In this document: piece by piece, positions 4,502 through 6,248 of the stretch
Layout: every line of letters begins with the position of its first letter
Position numbering within the stretch: position 1 is the stretch's first letter
Assembly (NCBI GenBank): GCA_021813195.1
Contig: JAKALI010000259.1
Location: 1-6,248, forward strand
Source of the DNA: Pseudomonadota bacterium
GTDB lineage: Bacteria > Pseudomonadota > Alphaproteobacteria > Rhizobiales > Hyphomicrobiaceae
Length of the DNA stretch: 6,248 nt
Direction of reading: 5' to 3'
The notes under the pieces: generated by a model
Told to the model about the DNA's origin: nothing
Database searches by the model: none
The model's input: only the letters and a program-made list of their open reading frames with translations
Position numbers and translations under genes: made by a program

Positions 4502-5203
4502 TCACTTTTTAAAGTTCGTCGCAGTCAGCAATAGGTTTGTGAGCGTCCCTGTACCAGCAGCGATGGCGGCATACACGCTGTACTGCTGCGTGGCCCCAGG
4601 CGAGGAATCGACGATTCCAGACACTCCCCACGGAACTGACCCAGATGCCCCGACCGGGATTCCCGACGCGCCCGTGTCCAACAGCTTCGTTCCCGTGTTG
4701 TCGCCCTTGAATATTTGGATCTGTACAGGTTCAGACGACGCCCCGGTGTTGTTAAGCTGCGCCGAGGCCGACACCAGAACGTCCCCCCCGTCGGTCGTAA
4801 GCGTGACGGTCGCCACCTGCGCCAACGATGTCGTCAACGCCTTGGAAGCAATGACTCCGCTCGTCTCCGTGGCGGTCACTGCGCCGGCGGCAAGTTGGGT
4901 CGTGCCAACTGAGCCTGCCTGAATCGTCGATGCGCTGACTGCGCCTGGCGCAAGAGCCGACGATCCAACCGCCCCCGGCTGAATGCTCGAAGCCGTGATC
5001 TTCTGACCCTGAACGCCAACGATCTGTTGCCCGATAACCGTCTGGACAGCCTGTGACGACGAGACCGATGCCGATGCCGACAGCGCGGCGGAAGACGACG
5101 ATGGCGCGTTCAGCGCCGTCTGAATCTTCTGCAGAGCGAAAGCTAGCCAATTCTCGCCCTTGTTCCGGTAGAACGCGATCTCTCGACTGAGGTTGGTGGC
5201 CAT
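4502..5203 (-). CDS. Tail-fibre-like phage protein with decapeptide repeats and beta-rich head
   Basis: The gene encodes 233 residues. A helical N-terminal segment (about 1-32, REIAFYRNKGENWLAFALQ) is followed by a Ser/Ala-rich stretch (35-50). Next come four exact ten-residue units (about 70-111) with the core I/L-x-x-G-A/S-V at residues 74, 84, 94 and 104. Such repeats build fibrous shafts in phage tail fibres and virion decoration proteins. The C-terminal domain (about 118-233) alternates short beta-prone segments (VATVTLTTDGGDVLVSA, VQIQIFKGDN, TQQYSVYAAI, NLLLTATNF). It looks like a jelly-roll or C1q/TNF-like head that would trimerise and perhaps bind the host surface. The ATG sits right after a hairpin that may cover its ribosome binding site. 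No chaperone or peptidase domain is seen. The fibre role is inferred from architecture. Confidence 0.75.
   Translation of the reverse strand: MATNLSREIAFYRNKGENWLAFALQKIQTALNAPSSSSAALSASASVSSSQAVQTVIGQQIVGVQGQKITASSIQPGAVGSSALAPGAVSASTIQAGSVGTTQLAAGAVTATETSGVIASKALTTSLAQVATVTLTTDGGDVLVSASAQLNNTGASSEPVQIQIFKGDNTGTKLLDTGASGIPVGASGSVPWGVSGIVDSSPGATQQYSVYAAIAAGTGTLTNLLLTATNFKK
4871..4996 (-). repeat. Four tandem ten-codon repeats inside the fibre-like gene
   Basis: Codons 70-111 of the minus-strand gene have an exact 30-base period: the glycine of the G-A/S-V core recurs at residues 77, 87, 97 and 107. Units alternate between Ile and Leu at the hydrophobic position (IQPGAV, LAPGAV, IQAGSV, LAAGAV), which suggests that a pair of units may have been duplicated. 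Confidence 0.8.
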
Positions 5204-5209
5204 AAATTA

Positions 5210-5235
5210 AAGGCCCCCAGTTGCCCAGGGGCCTT
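5210..5235 (-). terminator. Hairpin resembling an intrinsic terminator or attenuator before the fibre-like gene
   Basis: On the minus strand, AAGGCCCC (5235-5228) and GGGGCCTT (5217-5210) form a perfect 8-bp stem with a ten-base loop. TTTAATTT follows directly, leading into the ATG at 5203. The GC-rich stem and interrupted T-run fit a weak intrinsic terminator for the upstream signal-peptide gene. The G-run in the 3' arm is also the only candidate ribosome binding site for the next gene (ten bases before ATG), so folding could block translation too. Confidence 0.55.
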
Positions 5236-5239
5236 CTAG

Positions 5240-5265
5240 CTGCGGAAAGGAGACTGGAACCGCAG
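5240..5265 (-). other. Second small hairpin in the intergenic gap
   Basis: CTGCGG (5240-5245) pairs exactly with CCGCAG (5260-5265) around a 14-base loop. It lies between the stop of the signal-peptide gene (5273-5275) and the terminator-like hairpin. No T-run follows. It may stabilise the 3' end of the first mRNA or form part of an attenuator together with the neighbouring hairpin. Confidence 0.4.
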
Positions 5266-5272
5266 CCAGCCC

Positions 5273-6220
5273 TTAATGCTTCTCGACCGAAATCGAGAGG
5301 TTGGCAGCGGTATCAGTCGTGGCCGTGACGAATGTGGCGGTAATGATGTCGCCTTGCGCGACGGCCGCCGTGTGCGTGGTGTCGTGGCATGTCTTGGCTG
5401 AAGCAGCAATGGTGCAAGTGAGAGCCGTCGCCGTGCCATTATCAAGGATAGTGGCCACGTCCTTGCCCGTCCCACCGACGACAGCCGCGCTGGAAGCCAC
5501 CTCCAGATCCTGCAGCGTCCCGGCCGAGGGCATGACCATCCCGGCCGTCGAGGTTGTAGCACCAGAGCACGCCGTCTGCACGGCGCCTAGCAGGAACGGA
5601 GACTCGGTTTCAGCAGATCCGACCGTTCCGGTACAAGCGCCGGCAATGATCGCCCATCCGCCATAGGCGGTCTCGCCCGTACCACCGTTGGCCACCGGGA
5701 GCGTCCCGGTCATATCCGTCGCCAGATTGTAAGGCGGAAGCGCAGCCGTAATCTGGTACGGATACGTGATTTTAGTCGGCACCGAACTGGAGTTCGTCTC
5801 GACATAGGCCAGCACGGTGTTGCCGGCCGCCTTGGCCGTGGCGATCGATGTCGTTTTAGCTACCGTACCACTGGAGTTCGCATAGATGATGTCGCAGGTC
5901 GTGAACGCCGGGTATACGCAGGAGTTCTCCGAAGCGTCAAGCGCGACACCGCTGGAAGACGTGCTCGCGGCGACCTGAACGCCTTGAGCGGTGTGTCCGT
6001 CCGGGTAGACGGTGCCGTTCGTCCACTGGACGTAGCCGGTCGCTCCTGCCGTCACCTGCGGCAGTTCAAAATATGGCCCCAGGTAGTCGATGGGCGGAAC
6101 GTTACCGCCGGACGTGAATGGGCCATGGAACAGGTTGAACCCGTAGGTAGTTTGCTGCGCGGCCGCCAGTCCGCAAAACGCGGCTAGGGCCAGGATGAGA
6201 ATTGGGATTTTGTTCTTCAC
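5273..6220 (-). CDS. Secreted tail-fibre-like protein with signal peptide and PVANGGTG motif
   Basis: The gene encodes 315 residues and starts at GTG (6220-6218), with a perfect AGGAGG five bases upstream. Residues 1-21 look like a classical Sec signal peptide: MKNK, a hydrophobic core (IPILILALAAFCGL), and likely cleavage after AAA21. No lipobox fits, because Phe precedes Cys16. Mature residues 22-170 are Ser/Thr/Gly-rich and beta-prone. Residues 172-182 (GTLPVANGGTG) match a motif common in phage tail-fibre proteins. The C-terminal part (about 225-315) looks like a beta-sandwich domain with NGTATALTC, C278 and a VAQGDIITATFV segment; from memory, similar stretches occur in phage and metagenomic surface proteins. 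After the signal there are six cysteines (101, 109, 196, 218, 269, 278), which pair in order along the chain and suit disulfides. A secreted or exported fibre-like protein is inferred. A host surface protein is the alternative. Confidence 0.75.
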   Translation of the reverse strand: MKNKIPILILALAAFCGLAAAQQTTYGFNLFHGPFTSGGNVPPIDYLGPYFELPQVTAGATGYVQWTNGTVYPDGHTAQGVQVAASTSSSGVALDASENSCVYPAFTTCDIIYANSSGTVAKTTSIATAKAAGNTVLAYVETNSSSVPTKITYPYQITAALPPYNLATDMTGTLPVANGGTGETAYGGWAIIAGACTGTVGSAETESPFLLGAVQTACSGATTSTAGMVMPSAGTLQDLEVASSAAVVGGTGKDVATILDNGTATALTCTIAASAKTCHDTTHTAAVAQGDIITATFVTATTDTAANLSISVEKH

Positions 6221-6225
6221 GCTAG

Positions 6226-6231
6226 CCTCCT
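6226..6231 (-). promoter_or_regulatory. Ribosome binding site for the signal-peptide gene
   Basis: On the minus strand AGGAGG lies five bases before the GTG start at 6220. It is the strongest match to the 16S rRNA 3' end in the window and supports the GTG start and hence the signal peptide. Any promoter for this gene must lie beyond position 6248 or in the few bases left; none is visible. Confidence 0.85.
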
Positions 6232-6248
6232 GGCTGAACGCTCACAGT

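Noticed and set aside
4410..4922. 170-residue plus-strand frame opposite the fibre-like gene
   Set aside because: It mirrors the Ser/Thr/Ala/Gly codons of the minus-strand repeat protein and crosses from the end of another gene; no motif or ribosome site.
5301..5666. 121-residue plus-strand frame opposite the signal-peptide gene
   Set aside because: It is Val/Ala-rich low-complexity sequence that results from the codon use of the gene on the other strand.
6154..6220. Lipoprotein signal (lipobox at Cys16) in the minus-strand secreted protein
   Set aside because: Phe directly precedes the cysteine and hydrophobic residues continue after it; an Ala-x-Ala site at residues 19-21 fits better.
1..6248. 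CRISPR array, tRNA, insertion sequence or attachment site
   Set aside because: I saw no spaced direct repeats of CRISPR type, no cloverleaf-like region, no transposase or terminal inverted repeats, and no integrase or tRNA end to define an attachment site.

Overview
The window reads as a segment of a GC-rich tailed-phage or prophage genome. The reasons are very dense packing, start and stop codons that overlap at almost every junction, many small unrecognised proteins, a recombination-type nuclease, an HNH nuclease and two tail-fibre-like proteins. I see no rRNA, tRNA, CRISPR array, insertion sequence or clear host housekeeping gene. The host cannot be named from the sequence. Base composition and strong AGGAGG-type ribosome binding sites fit a GC-rich bacterium.

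Positions 2-1880 (+) hold a compact cassette. It contains the C-terminal part of a phage protein that may be a single-strand annealing protein, a PD-(D/E)XK exonuclease with all its expected motifs, and a coiled-coil phage protein. Each start overlaps the preceding stop. By analogy with two-component phage recombination systems, the nuclease would resect DNA ends and the upstream protein would pair the single strands; the annealing role is inferred.

Positions 1877-4500 (+) hold a string of small genes. They are a 31-residue single-span membrane microprotein, a 75-residue Cys/His protein, a possible 16-codon relay ORF, a 123-residue protein with a hydrophobic N-terminal half, a 51-residue protein, a 98-residue zinc-ribbon-like protein, an HNH endonuclease, a 197-residue zinc-ribbon and basic-helix protein, and an 87-residue His/Cys protein. 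Several true starts lie well inside longer reading frames, and two of the genes are very short. A GC-rich perfect hairpin (2633-2668) lies in the only sizeable gap on this strand.

Positions 4502-6220 (-) hold two genes read toward the plus-strand genes. The first transcribed (6220-5273) encodes a signal-peptide-bearing protein with a tail-fibre PVANGGTG motif. The second (5203-4502) encodes a fibre-like protein with four ten-residue repeats and a beta-rich C-terminal head. Between them lie two hairpins, one of which looks like an intrinsic terminator that also covers the likely ribosome binding site of the second gene. The two transcription units meet tail to tail with one base between their stop codons.
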